A stretch of 11,144 nt of DNA, taken from UBA7672 sp035995285. GTDB taxonomy: Bacteria > Pseudomonadota > Alphaproteobacteria > Caulobacterales > Hyphomonadaceae. A program made the translations under genes and the position numbers. Positions 1-6,454 of the stretch are shown piece after piece. Numbering within the stretch: the stretch's first letter is position 1; each line of letters begins with the position of its first letter. The notes under the pieces were generated by a model. That model saw only the letters and a program-made list of their open reading frames with translations, had not been told where the DNA came from and searched no databases. Where the stretch lies: positions 1-11,144 of the forward strand of contig DASYKO010000346.1 of NCBI GenBank assembly GCA_035995285.1, read 5' to 3'.

Positions 1-1339
1 AGTTCTTGTTGTTGAGGCCCTGGAACTGGATGGTGAAGTAGGTCATCCCGCAATTGTCGGTGGCGTAGAAGCCGAAAGGCTTGCCGCAGGTCTTCGAGCC
101 GATCAGCACGACATCGACATCGGCGCCGCGCAGGCCGTTGACGACGGATTCGCTGGCGCTGCAGGTCGAGGCGGTAGAGAGCACGTAGACGCGCGGCAGG
201 TCGAGCGTCGGCAGCGGCGTGTTTTGCACAACGGAGAAGCCAAGACCGGTCGATTCGAACCGGGTCGGCGTGTTGGCCCCGCCGAGAACAGGGTCGTTTG
301 TGCCAGCGGCGGCGTTGAACTGCAGCCGCTCGAATGTCTTGCCAGCGGTGCGCGTGGGGCCGGCGACCATGTAGGAGAGCTGCGAGGCGATGGCGAGGTA
401 GCCGCCGCCATTGTAGCGCAGGTCGAGCACGACATCGTTGACGCCCTGCGCCTTGAGCGCGGTGATGGCGTCCATCGCGGCTTTCTCTGTCGAGTCCGTG
501 CCGAATGTGTTGAGCAGGATATAGCCGACCTTGCCGCTGGCGCCGGTGTCGATCGTGGCAATGCGGTTGACGGGCGGCTCGACGAGATTGGCGGACGTCA
601 TGGAGAAGGACCGCGTCGTGCCGTTGGTGTACTGCACGGTGAAGGCGTGCGTCTCGCCCGCCGTGCGCGGGAAGGTGCCGTTGTTGAGGGTGTCGACCTG
701 GGCCTGCGTCGTGCCGCCGTTGACGACATCAATGCCATCGACGGTCAGGATCTTGGCGCCGCGGGCGAGCTTGGGCGTGCCGGCAAGGAGTTCGGAAGCA
801 GGCGTGCTGGGATCGGTGTAGACCACGCGCACGTCGCGCGGCGGCGTGCCGGCGAAGACGCGGATCTCGGCGCCGTAGCTGGCCGTGGGCGCGGAGGTGA
901 CCTGCGCAAGATAGTCAGACGTGACGATGTTGAAGTGGAAGCGGTCCTTGGGCTGTGCGTTGGGCGTCGTCAGGTTGGTCTTGAGGACGTTGAAATAGCC
1001 GACCCGGTCGCTGAAGTTGTTCGGGTTCTGGTCGACGACTTCGGTGTTCCAGAGATAGGTCTCGTTCGTCCACGAGCGGAGCCAGAAGAGTTCCTGCGCC
1101 AGCGTGCCTGCCCTGTCCGGGAAGGCCCGGCCCAGGGCGTCGACGCCCGAGCGCGGCGTGGCGCAGCGGTCCTCGAACGTGCTGGAACTGGCGAACGAGC
1201 CCTGTGTCCAGGTGATGCCGGTGGGCGGAGGCGTTACGACCCCGCCACCACCGCCTCCCCCGCCACCACCGCCGCCGCATCCGGCGAGAGCTGCCATGGC
1301 GATCGCGCCGAAGAATGCACGCACGGAAGACGCCGGCAT
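1..1339 (-). CDS. S41-family (C-terminal processing) peptidase lipoprotein, C-terminus outside window
   Basis: This gene is read leftwards and runs off the window, with about 446 residues visible. It encodes a periplasm-facing serine protease of the S41/CtpA type. The start ATG (1339-1337) follows a GGGAG ribosome site at about 9 nt. Residues 1-20 form a lipoprotein signal peptide ending in a lipobox, ALAG-C21. Twelve glycines and VVTPPP follow as a flexible tether. A PDZ-like region (LARGAKILTVDGIDV) precedes the S41 core, which contains VNDVVLDLRYNGGGY. The catalytic motif is STCSASE, with Ser394 the likely nucleophile, and SKTCGKP supplies Lys420, 26 residues on, as the likely general base. 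That Ser/Lys spacing agrees with known CtpA/D1-processing proteases. The frame is open over the whole visible length. Family assignment is firm; the substrate is unknown. The 273 nt upstream holds its promoter, which I could not locate with confidence. Confidence 0.9.
   Translation of the reverse strand, partial: MPASSVRAFFGAIAMAALAGCGGGGGGGGGGGGVVTPPPTGITWTQGSFASSSTFEDRCATPRSGVDALGRAFPDRAGTLAQELFWLRSWTNETYLWNTEVVDQNPNNFSDRVGYFNVLKTNLTTPNAQPKDRFHFNIVTSDYLAQVTSAPTASYGAEIRVFAGTPPRDVRVVYTDPSTPASELLAGTPKLARGAKILTVDGIDVVNGGTTQAQVDTLNNGTFPRTAGETHAFTVQYTNGTTRSFSMTSANLVEPPVNRIATIDTGASGKVGYILLNTFGTDSTEKAAMDAITALKAQGVNDVVLDLRYNGGGYLAIASQLSYMVAGPTRTAGKTFERLQFNAAAGTNDPVLGGANTPTRFESTGLGFSVVQNTPLPTLDLPRVYVLSTASTCSASESVVNGLRGADVDVVLIGSKTCGKPFGFYATDNCGMTYFTIQFQGLNNKN
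1241..1276. repeat. 18-bp tandem duplication encoding the poly-glycine linker
   Basis: Positions 1241-1258 and 1259-1276 are adjacent copies that differ at one base (17 of 18 identical). Each copy encodes six glycines on the minus strand. Together they make the 12-Gly linker that directly follows the lipidated Cys of the S41 peptidase. Because the unit is a multiple of three, gain or loss changes linker length without breaking the gene. Confidence 0.85.
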
Positions 1340-1612
1340 CGTTTGTACTCCCTACTCAATCGGGATCAGAGCATCGCAACAGCTGCAAGTCAGCGGATAG
1401 CACTTAGGTGAATCTGCAACCTGCCCGACCGCGTTGCTGTGTGATCCTTTCCCCCCAATTTTGCCAGTTATCTTAGCAGCGGACCCGGGCGGGTAAATCC
1501 CTGCTCGCGCCGAGTGCAGGCTGGTACTGCGCAGTCGCGCCTTGTTGCGCGAGTTTACACGGATCAACTGGAGGTGATCGGAACCTGCAGATACCTAGAA
1601 CCTGCCAGATAG
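1340..1612. other. Intergenic region upstream of the S41 peptidase gene
   Basis: This 273-nt gap lies between two minus-strand genes and should hold the promoter of the S41 peptidase gene. A TTTACC-N16-TAAGAT pair can be read on the minus strand about 130 nt before the start, but it is too weak to call. The right end carries three spaced GAACCTG copies (listed separately). A minus-strand reading frame of 71 codons starting with TTG at 1567 has no ribosome site and no recognisable domain, so I do not call it a gene. Confidence 0.5.
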
Positions 1613-1622
1613 CTAGAACCTG
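1581..1622. repeat. Short imperfect tandem repeat at the 3' end of the LpxR-like gene
   Basis: GAACCTG occurs at 1581-1587, 1598-1604 and 1616-1622 with similar spacers (cagatacctа-like and ccagatagcta-like), giving units of 17 and 18 nt. On the minus strand the innermost copy encodes the last residues and stop (Arg-Phe-stop) of the LpxR-like gene. The outer copies therefore look like duplications of the gene's own tail just past its stop codon. Confidence 0.7.
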
Positions 1623-2611
1623 AACGCCAGGCTGAGTTCCGAGAAGCGCTCGGCATCGAGTTGCTGATCATATGTTGCCGAGGCGTCGGTGACGGCGAGC
1701 GTGGCGCGGATACGGCCATAGGCGCCGACAATGCCGAACGAGTTCTGCGAGCGGAAGAAATCCCGCGTGATCGCCTGGCCTGCGCGTATGGGATCGCCTG
1801 CCCGGCCGCCCTGTTCATCGAGGAAGACATCGTAGGGAACATAGGCGCCGTTGGCGGTGGCGAAGATGTAGATGCTGGTGGCGTCGCTTCTGCTGGAAGA
1901 TGCGCCCGAGAAGACGCCGAGACGGGGCGGGCCGAAATCAGTGTCGAGGCCGAGCCCGAGGCGGAGCATCAGGCCGGCGTTCGCTGCGGTGGCGACACTG
2001 CCGAGTTCGAAGCCGATCGCGGGAGAGATGTCGGCGGTGACGCCGTCGGCCAGCGGGATGAGGTTGCGCCAGCGCCGCTCCAGCGAGACGTTGGCGGCGA
2101 AGCGGTTGGTGATCTGGTTGTTCCAGCCATTCTGGGGCAGGCCGTTGAAGGCGTCGTGGAACAGCTGCGTGGTCTCTTCGCCCTGCGCCGCCGGGCCGAC
2201 GACGCCCATGTCGAACCGCCATGTGGTGAGGTGGTCCTCGGCCTCGGCGTTGACGAGCGCCGAGCCGTAGAGATAGCCGGCATAGGGGCGCTGGTTCGCG
2301 ATCGGCGTGGTGACGGAAAGCGAGCGCGGTTCGTAATAGGCCGAGCCGCCGCCCAGGCCCGCCGCCAGCGTCGCGTCGAAATCGAGGCCGGGCAGCATGA
2401 GGGAGATGGCCTGGGCGAGGCTGGTCTCGGCCAACTTCGGCGAAAGCCAGGTGACGCGCGTGCCCTGCGAGTATTCCCAGTCGGTTTCCTTGCCGCCCCA
2501 CTCGTCATTGTCGTGCTGGATGATGAGCGTCTGCGCGGCGGCTGGCATGGCAAGCGCGAGCGAAAAGCCCGCGCAGATGAGAATGTGTGTGGTTGCCCTG
2601 CCCCTTCGCAC
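1613..2611 (-). CDS. LpxR-family (DUF2219) outer-membrane lipid A deacylase
   Basis: The 332-residue product is predicted to be an outer-membrane beta-barrel that removes the 3'-acyloxyacyl chain of lipid A, as in Salmonella LpxR. Residues 1-26 are a signal peptide ending AMPAAA before Q27. The mature protein opens QTLIIQHDNDEW, which puts Asn and Asp at mature positions 9 and 10, the positions I recall for the Salmonella active-site pair. Other family marks are YSQGTRVTW (47-55), RPYAGYLYGS (108-117), His152 as candidate catalytic His, and NGWNNQ (161-166). The C-terminus is FRF, with the terminal Phe typical of barrel proteins. The start is GTG at 2611: an in-frame TAG lies six codons upstream and no ATG fits before the signal peptide. 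An AGGCGG site lies about 8 nt upstream. Family is certain; activity is inferred. It is transcribed away from the 2640 gene. Confidence 0.88.
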   Translation of the reverse strand: MRRGRATTHILICAGFSLALAMPAAAQTLIIQHDNDEWGGKETDWEYSQGTRVTWLSPKLAETSLAQAISLMLPGLDFDATLAAGLGGGSAYYEPRSLSVTTPIANQRPYAGYLYGSALVNAEAEDHLTTWRFDMGVVGPAAQGEETTQLFHDAFNGLPQNGWNNQITNRFAANVSLERRWRNLIPLADGVTADISPAIGFELGSVATAANAGLMLRLGLGLDTDFGPPRLGVFSGASSSRSDATSIYIFATANGAYVPYDVFLDEQGGRAGDPIRAGQAITRDFFRSQNSFGIVGAYGRIRATLAVTDASATYDQQLDAERFSELSLAFRF

Positions 2612-2628
2612 AGCTGCCGCCTCGCGCT

Positions 2629-2634
2629 AGTATA
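2629..2634 (-). promoter_or_regulatory. Candidate -10 box (TATACT) for the LpxR-like gene in a divergent spacer
   Basis: Only 28 nt separate the GTG of the LpxR-like gene (2611) from the ATG of the divergent gene (2640). On the minus strand this spacer contains TATACT, one mismatch from the -10 consensus, which would give a leader of about 10 nt. No good -35 is visible. The overlapping plus-strand TATAGA (2631-2636) is too close to the ATG at 2640 unless that transcript is leaderless. Confidence 0.4.
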
Positions 2635-2639
2635 GACTC

Positions 2640-2825
2640 ATGGCCGAAACGCTTACCGTCGAGATCGATCCGAGAACAGCGGCGCAATTGCGGCAGAGAG
2701 CGGCCGAGGCCGGTCTAACGCTCGAAGAATACGCCCAGCAGCGGCTCAAGCAGGTAGTTGCTTATGTCGCCGGCCTTACTCCCGAAGAGCGTGAGGCTTA
2801 TTTCTCGCTAATTCAGGACCGATGA
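2640..2825 (+). CDS. Small ribbon-helix-helix-like protein, candidate antitoxin
   Basis: The product is 61 residues. The predicted layout is a short beta strand (ETLTVEID, 3-10), helix 1 (RTAAQLRQRAAEAG, about 12-25) and helix 2 (LTLEEYAQQRLKQVVAYV, about 26-43). A short tail follows (GLTPEEREAYFSLIQDR). This matches the ribbon-helix-helix arrangement of many type II antitoxins and CopG/Arc-like proteins. The strand is more acidic than usual for DNA binding, so it may act only as a partner protein. Its stop (TGA 2823-2825) overlaps the next start by ATGA, implying coupled translation. Small size, first position and overlap fit an antitoxin, but I recognise no specific named family. No convincing ribosome site precedes the ATG; transcription may be leaderless or start further upstream. 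Confidence 0.65.
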   Translation: MAETLTVEIDPRTAAQLRQRAAEAGLTLEEYAQQRLKQVVAYVAGLTPEEREAYFSLIQDR

Positions 2826-3454
2826 CCACCCCTCCCTCCGAACACCATTTCCAGACCAGCCAGCCGCGGGAGTTGCTGGCGTGTGTGGAGTTTGCGGCGG
2901 AGCAGGCGGAGAAGGCCGGCGAGGACCACGGAGCGTGGCGGTGGCTGGTTATCTCGGCGGCGCTGGCGGTTCAGAATGCGTGCCTGTGCGCGCTGGATGC
3001 GGATGACGAGACCGGCTCCAAGGGCATGACGCGGCTGGATGCGAAGATCGTGCGGCGCTGGATCAGCAATGGGCGGCGCGGGCCGGAGCCTCAGGCCTTG
3101 CGCCACCCGCGGATCGTCTCGCCGCTGGAGCTGTTGCAGCGCGTGGGCGATTCCTTCTTCCTGCGCCCGCCTTACCAGTTGCCGCTCAACCATGAGATCA
3201 CCGAGGCGTTCGATGATCTGATCGACTTGCGCAACACCTTCCTGCATTTCAGCGAGGATGGATGGAGCGTGGACCTGCGGGAGATTCCGCCGCTGATCCT
3301 GGTCGCCTGCCGGATCGTGCGGCACCTGGCCGTGACCCAGCCGGCCTATCTGCGCCAAGCCGAGCCGCGGCATCGCGAGCGCGTGGCGGCGGGGCTCGAC
3401 CGCATCGAGGCGGCGATGGAGCATTATCCGGGGATGGGCGAGGCATCAGCCTGA
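2822..3454 (+). CDS. HEPN-like all-helical protein with RX4H motif, candidate toxin/RNase
   Basis: The 210-residue product is of no family I can name with certainty. It is predicted almost entirely helical: about 15-32, 38-60, 100-110, 123-143 and 154-171. The helix at 123-143 ends DLRNTFLHF, giving Arg137-Asn138-x3-His142. R-[polar]-X3-H is the RX4-6H signature of HEPN nucleases, including the polar residue straight after Arg. The pairing of two long N-terminal helices with a motif-bearing later helix also suits HEPN. The gene begins at ATG 2822, overlapping the stop of the small upstream gene by 4 nt, so the two form one translational unit. There is no signal peptide or membrane segment; the protein should be cytoplasmic. 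Known: HEPN proteins are often ribonuclease toxins paired with a small antitoxin. Inferred: that this pair works so. It could equally be a non-catalytic helical housekeeping protein. Confidence 0.6.
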   Translation: MTTPPSEHHFQTSQPRELLACVEFAAEQAEKAGEDHGAWRWLVISAALAVQNACLCALDADDETGSKGMTRLDAKIVRRWISNGRRGPEPQALRHPRIVSPLELLQRVGDSFFLRPPYQLPLNHEITEAFDDLIDLRNTFLHFSEDGWSVDLREIPPLILVACRIVRHLAVTQPAYLRQAEPRHRERVAAGLDRIEAAMEHYPGMGEASA

Positions 3455-3591
3455 GGGCCCTGCGCACGGGCAGTTGATCGGATCACCCGGGAAGTCCCGG
3501 ATGATAGGGAAACAAACCGGCTGGTTTTGGGCCCCTGTCGTTGATAACCTCGCGGAAAAGCCGATAGGCGCTAGGCAATACGCACTCTGGG

Positions 3592-3596
3592 AGGAG
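3592..3596 (+). promoter_or_regulatory. Ribosome binding site AGGAG deciding a TTG start
   Basis: AGGAG lies 5 nt before TTG 3602 but 17 nt before the next in-frame ATG (3614). This favours the TTG as the start of the secreted protein gene. Either start leaves a usable signal peptide. Confidence 0.6.
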
Positions 3597-3601
3597 AGCC
3601 T

Positions 3602-4807
3602 TTGAAACATTCGATGAAACTGCGCGTGCTGGCCGTGAGCCTGGCGGCGCTGGGCGTGGGGATCGCTCCGGCCATGGCGCAGAGGCCGCAGACCGCCCCG
3701 CAGGCGGCGGCAGCGCCGATCGATCCGGCGGCGAATGCTGCGGCGAGGCTGGCGACGATGAAGCCGGTGGTGCAGCCGGGCTATGTCGTGCCGCGGCTGA
3801 AGGATGGGCATCCGGATCTCACCGGCGTGTGGACCAACGCAACCGTCACCAAGATGGAGCGGTCGGCCAAGTACGGCGCGCAGCTGATCATGGCGGACGA
3901 GGAGATGACCGCGCTCGAGAAAGACACCCAGGCGCGCAACGCACGCCAGAACGCTCAGACGCCGCAGTCGGTGCGGGACAACTGGACCAAGACCGGAACG
4001 CAGCCGGACACCTCCGACGAATGCCGCTCGGGATCGCGCGGCGCTGCGTGCGGCTATAACGCCGGATGGACCGATCCGGGCGACTGGGTGATGCGCGTGG
4101 CCGGCAAGGGGCGCACATCGTTCATCACCTATCCGGTGAACGGACGCATGCCGGCGCGCAAGCCGGGGGCTGCCTCCACCCGTTCCCTGCGGGTTGAGAC
4201 GAGCGAGGAAAGCGGCGGCGGGCGCGGCCAGGCGGACAATCCGGAAGATCGTTCGCTCGGCGAGCGCTGCATCATGAGCTTCGGAATGTCGTCGGGCCCG
4301 GTGATGTCGGGGCAGCTCTACAACAACACCTACCAGTTCGTGCAGACCAAGGACAATTTCGTCATGTGGGTCGAGATGGTCCACGACGCGCGCATCGTGA
4401 AGCTGAACGCCAAGCACCGCACCGACGGCGTGAAGCCGTGGATGGGCGACCAGGTCGGCTGGTGGGATGGCGATACGCTGGTGGTCGAGACCGTCGGCTA
4501 CAATCCCAAGCAGGGCAACAACCTGCGCGGCGGCGGGCCGAACATGAAGGTCACCGAACGCTTCACCCGCGTGGCGCCCGACCGCGTGCACTATGCTTTC
4601 GACGTGGCTGACCCCGATACATGGGCCGAGCCGTGGGGCGGGGAGTACGAGTTCGCGGCGGTGAAGGGCAATGTCTACGAATACGCCTGCCACGAGGGGA
4701 ACTATGGCCTCCACGGCATCCTCGCCGGCGCGCGCGCCGATGACGCGAAGGAAGAAGCGGCCAAGGCGAAGGCCAAGCCGGTGAAGGCTGCGGCGAAGAA
4801 GAACTGA
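3602..4807 (+). CDS. Conserved secreted protein of unknown function
   Basis: The 401-residue product has a signal peptide at 1-26 (cleavage likely after APAMA) and an Ala/Pro/Gln-rich segment to about residue 55. The rest forms one domain. Recognisable stretches are GHPDLTGVWTN (69-79), ERCIMSFGMSSGPVM (221-235), YNNTYQFVQT (240-249), VEMVHDARIVKLN (257-269), VGWWDGDTLVVETVGYN (285-301), MKVTERFTRV (315-324) and YEYACHEGNYGLHGILAGAR (359-378). I know this pattern from many uncharacterised secreted proteins of Alphaproteobacteria and Acidobacteria; no enzymatic role is established to my knowledge. The invariant-looking HD, ERF and CHEGN segments suggest a binding or catalytic site. The last 20 residues are an Ala/Lys-rich tail, an unusual ending for an exported protein. 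A strong ribosome site precedes TTG 3602. The gene stands alone and converges on the PQQ dehydrogenase gene. Confidence 0.8.
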   Translation: MKHSMKLRVLAVSLAALGVGIAPAMAQRPQTAPQAAAAPIDPAANAAARLATMKPVVQPGYVVPRLKDGHPDLTGVWTNATVTKMERSAKYGAQLIMADEEMTALEKDTQARNARQNAQTPQSVRDNWTKTGTQPDTSDECRSGSRGAACGYNAGWTDPGDWVMRVAGKGRTSFITYPVNGRMPARKPGAASTRSLRVETSEESGGGRGQADNPEDRSLGERCIMSFGMSSGPVMSGQLYNNTYQFVQTKDNFVMWVEMVHDARIVKLNAKHRTDGVKPWMGDQVGWWDGDTLVVETVGYNPKQGNNLRGGGPNMKVTERFTRVAPDRVHYAFDVADPDTWAEPWGGEYEFAAVKGNVYEYACHEGNYGLHGILAGARADDAKEEAAKAKAKPVKAAAKKN

Positions 4808-4827
4808 TCTTCCGGCGGTGAGCACGG

Positions 4828-4875
4828 CCTCGTGGTTAGACGGGCGGCCGCTTGCGCGGCCTGCTCACCATGAGG
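4828..4875 (-). repeat. REP-like palindromic element, copy 1 (inverted)
   Basis: This 48-nt element begins CCTCGTGGTTAGACGG and ends CTGCTCACCATGAGG, so its two ends are themselves near inverted repeats. It is the reverse complement, with some mismatches in the centre, of the copy at 4907-4953. The last 15 bases (4861-4875) are the exact reverse complement of 4907-4921. It sits between two convergent genes. Confidence 0.75.
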
Positions 4876-4906
4876 CCTCTCGCCACATCTGCGAATACCC
4901 GAAAGC

Positions 4907-4953
4907 CCTCATGGTGAGCAGCACGCGAAGCGTGCGTCCGTCGAACCACGAGG
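4907..4953 (+). repeat. REP-like palindromic element, copy 2
   Basis: This 47-nt element starts CCTCATGGTGAGCAG, has an inner hairpin GCACGC-GAA-GCGTGC (4921-4935), and ends CGTCGAACCACGAGG. The outer CCTCATGGT and ACCACGAGG pair with one mismatch. It resembles the small CCTCA-type palindromes scattered between genes in many Alphaproteobacteria. Facing copy 1 across a 31-nt spacer, it forms a large cruciform or RNA hairpin in the convergent gap and could stop transcription from both sides. Confidence 0.75.
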
Positions 4954-4971
4954 GCGGGCCCCGAGGGGATC

Positions 4972-6336
4972 CTACTTCGCCGCGACCGCTGCCTCGCCTG
5001 CGCGGTTTGAGCTGACGCGCCAGATGGCGTTGCCGACATCGTCCGCCACCAGGAGCGATCCATCGCCGGCGATGGCGACGCCGACGGGGCGGCCGCGGGC
5101 GATGTCCTTGCCGTTGTCGGTTGCGACGAAGCCGGTGAGGACGTCGACGGCGTCGCCCGAGGGCATGCCGTTGGCGAACGGTACGAAGATCACCTTGTAG
5201 CCGCTGAACGGATTTCGGTTCCACGAGCCGTGCTGGCCGACAAAGGCGCCTTCGCGGAACTGGTCACCCAGATGCGCGCCGGTGGCGAAGGTGAAGCCGA
5301 GGGAGGCGGTGTGGGCGCCAACGGCGTAGTCGGGCTTGATGGCTTTGGCGACCATGTCGGGGCGCGGCGGCTTCACGCGGGTGTCGACGGTCTGGCCGTA
5401 ATAGCTCCACGGCCAGCCATAGAAGGCGCCGTCCTTCACCGAGGTGATATAGTCGGGCACGAGGTTGTGGCCGAGTTCGTCGCGTTCGTTGACCGCGACC
5501 CACAGCGCGCCGGTCTTTGGCTCCCAGCCCATGCCGTTGCCGTTGCGGATGCCGGTGGCGAAAATGCGCTTGGCGCCGGTCTTGGTGTCGATTTCCCAGA
5601 TCGCGGCACGGCCCTCTTCCACGGCAAGCCCGTTCTCGCCGGCATTCGAATTCGAGCCGACGGTGGCGTAGAGCTTGGAGCCGTCCTTCGAGGCGATGAG
5701 GGATTTGGTCCAGTGATGGTTGCGCGTGCCTGCCGGCAGGTCGGTGAGCTTCACCCGCGAGGCGGTGATCTTCGTGTCGCGGACACTGTAGGGCACGCTG
5801 ACGACGCCATCCGTGTTGGCGATGTAGAGGCGGCCATTGGCCAGCGCCATGCCGAAGGGCGAATTGAGGCCGGTCATGAATTCGGAACTGGTCTCGGCGA
5901 CGCCGTCGCCGTCTGCGTCGCGCAGCAGCATGATGCGATTGGGCGTGGGCGCTGCGGCGCCGGCCTTCTTCATCGCCTGGCCCATGAAATAGCCACGTAT
6001 CCCCTTGCCCTCGTCGGGCCGCTCAGGCGCGTTGGTTTCGGCGACCAGCACGTCTCCGTTGGGCAGGACGTGCAGCCAGCGTGGGTGGTCGAGGCCCGTG
6101 GCGAAGGCTTTCACGGTGAGGCCAGCCGCGGCGGTGGGCGCGGCGCCCGCGGGCCAGCCGGTGGCTTCGGCGACTTTCAGTGTCGGGATGAGAGAGCTTT
6201 CGGGCTTCTCGAGCGTGGGGCTTGGGCCCATGGCGATGCCGACGGGGGCGTCGGCCTTGTCGCCCGCACAGGCTACGAGAGCGAGCGATGCGGCGGCTGA
6301 CATGAGACAGGTCTTGAACGGCAGGTTGAAGGACAT
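4972..6336 (-). CDS. PQQ-dependent sugar dehydrogenase (sorbosone dehydrogenase-like) lipoprotein
   Basis: The 454-residue product is a membrane-anchored periplasmic beta-propeller oxidising sugars or aldehydes with pyrroloquinoline quinone. The ATG at 6336 is chosen because AGGAA lies 6 nt upstream; an earlier ATG at 6360 has its purine tract directly abutting and would spoil the signal peptide. Residues 1-22 form a lipoprotein signal with lipobox LVA-C23. Family marks are GLDHPRWLHVLPNGDVLVAET (about 81-101), DADGDGVAE (140-148), GTRNHHW (203-209) with the likely catalytic His, YATVGSNSN (223-231), RNGNGMGWEP (264-273), NERDELGHNLVPDY (283-296), GQHGSWNRNPFSGY (367-380) and RPVGVAIAGDGSLLVADD (416-433). 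There is no CxxCH haem motif, so electrons must pass to another carrier. The exact substrate cannot be read from sequence. It may be stress-regulated through the promoter at 6387-6413. Confidence 0.87.
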   Translation of the reverse strand: MSFNLPFKTCLMSAAASLALVACAGDKADAPVGIAMGPSPTLEKPESSLIPTLKVAEATGWPAGAAPTAAAGLTVKAFATGLDHPRWLHVLPNGDVLVAETNAPERPDEGKGIRGYFMGQAMKKAGAAAPTPNRIMLLRDADGDGVAETSSEFMTGLNSPFGMALANGRLYIANTDGVVSVPYSVRDTKITASRVKLTDLPAGTRNHHWTKSLIASKDGSKLYATVGSNSNAGENGLAVEEGRAAIWEIDTKTGAKRIFATGIRNGNGMGWEPKTGALWVAVNERDELGHNLVPDYITSVKDGAFYGWPWSYYGQTVDTRVKPPRPDMVAKAIKPDYAVGAHTASLGFTFATGAHLGDQFREGAFVGQHGSWNRNPFSGYKVIFVPFANGMPSGDAVDVLTGFVATDNGKDIARGRPVGVAIAGDGSLLVADDVGNAIWRVSSNRAGEAAVAAK

Positions 6337-6386
6337 GCGATTTCCTAACGCGCGATGCATCCTCCCTAGGGGCCCTCCGTCAGGGC

Positions 6387-6413
6387 GGAATGGCTGGGCG
6401 CGCGAGGCGTTCC
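6387..6413 (-). promoter_or_regulatory. Possible EcfG-type promoter for the PQQ dehydrogenase gene
   Basis: On the minus strand GGAAC (6413-6409) is followed after 16 nt by CATTCC (6392-6387). The EcfG consensus is GGAAC, 16-17 nt, CGTT, so the -35 is exact and the -10 has one mismatch. Transcription would begin about 45 nt before the ATG at 6336. It lies about 300 nt downstream of the locus encoding a matching sigma factor. This is a suggestion from a short motif in GC-rich DNA. Confidence 0.35.
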
Positions 6414-6454
6414 CGCGCCGGATGATTTTCGAAGTAAAGCCGGATTGGCGTCGG

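Noticed and set aside
224..1411. Long plus-strand open frame (395 codons)
   Set aside because: It is antisense to the S41 peptidase, which has a lipobox, catalytic Ser/Lys and family motifs. The plus-strand product is low-complexity Arg/Gly/Val/Asp translation typical of shadow frames in GC-rich DNA.
1352..1567. 71-codon minus-strand frame before the S41 gene
   Set aside because: It starts with TTG, has no ribosome site and shows no recognisable domain or hydrophobic pattern. It most likely lies in the leader of the S41 gene.
1560..1590. Bases resembling the 3' end of 16S rRNA (GGAACCTGC, and GATCACCTCC on the other strand)
   Set aside because: The two pieces are on opposite strands and no other rRNA sequence is nearby, so this is chance similarity.
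1661..2635. 324-codon plus-strand frame
   Set aside because: Antisense to the LpxR-like gene, whose signal peptide, active-site segments and terminal Phe are clear.
3446..4825. 459-codon minus-strand frame
   Set aside because: Antisense to the secreted protein gene at 3602-4807, which has a strong ribosome site, signal peptide and known family motifs. The antisense product is Arg/His/Leu-rich without domains.
5230..6300. 356-codon plus-strand frame
   Set aside because: Antisense to the PQQ dehydrogenase gene; Gly/Ala/Val/Asp-rich shadow translation.
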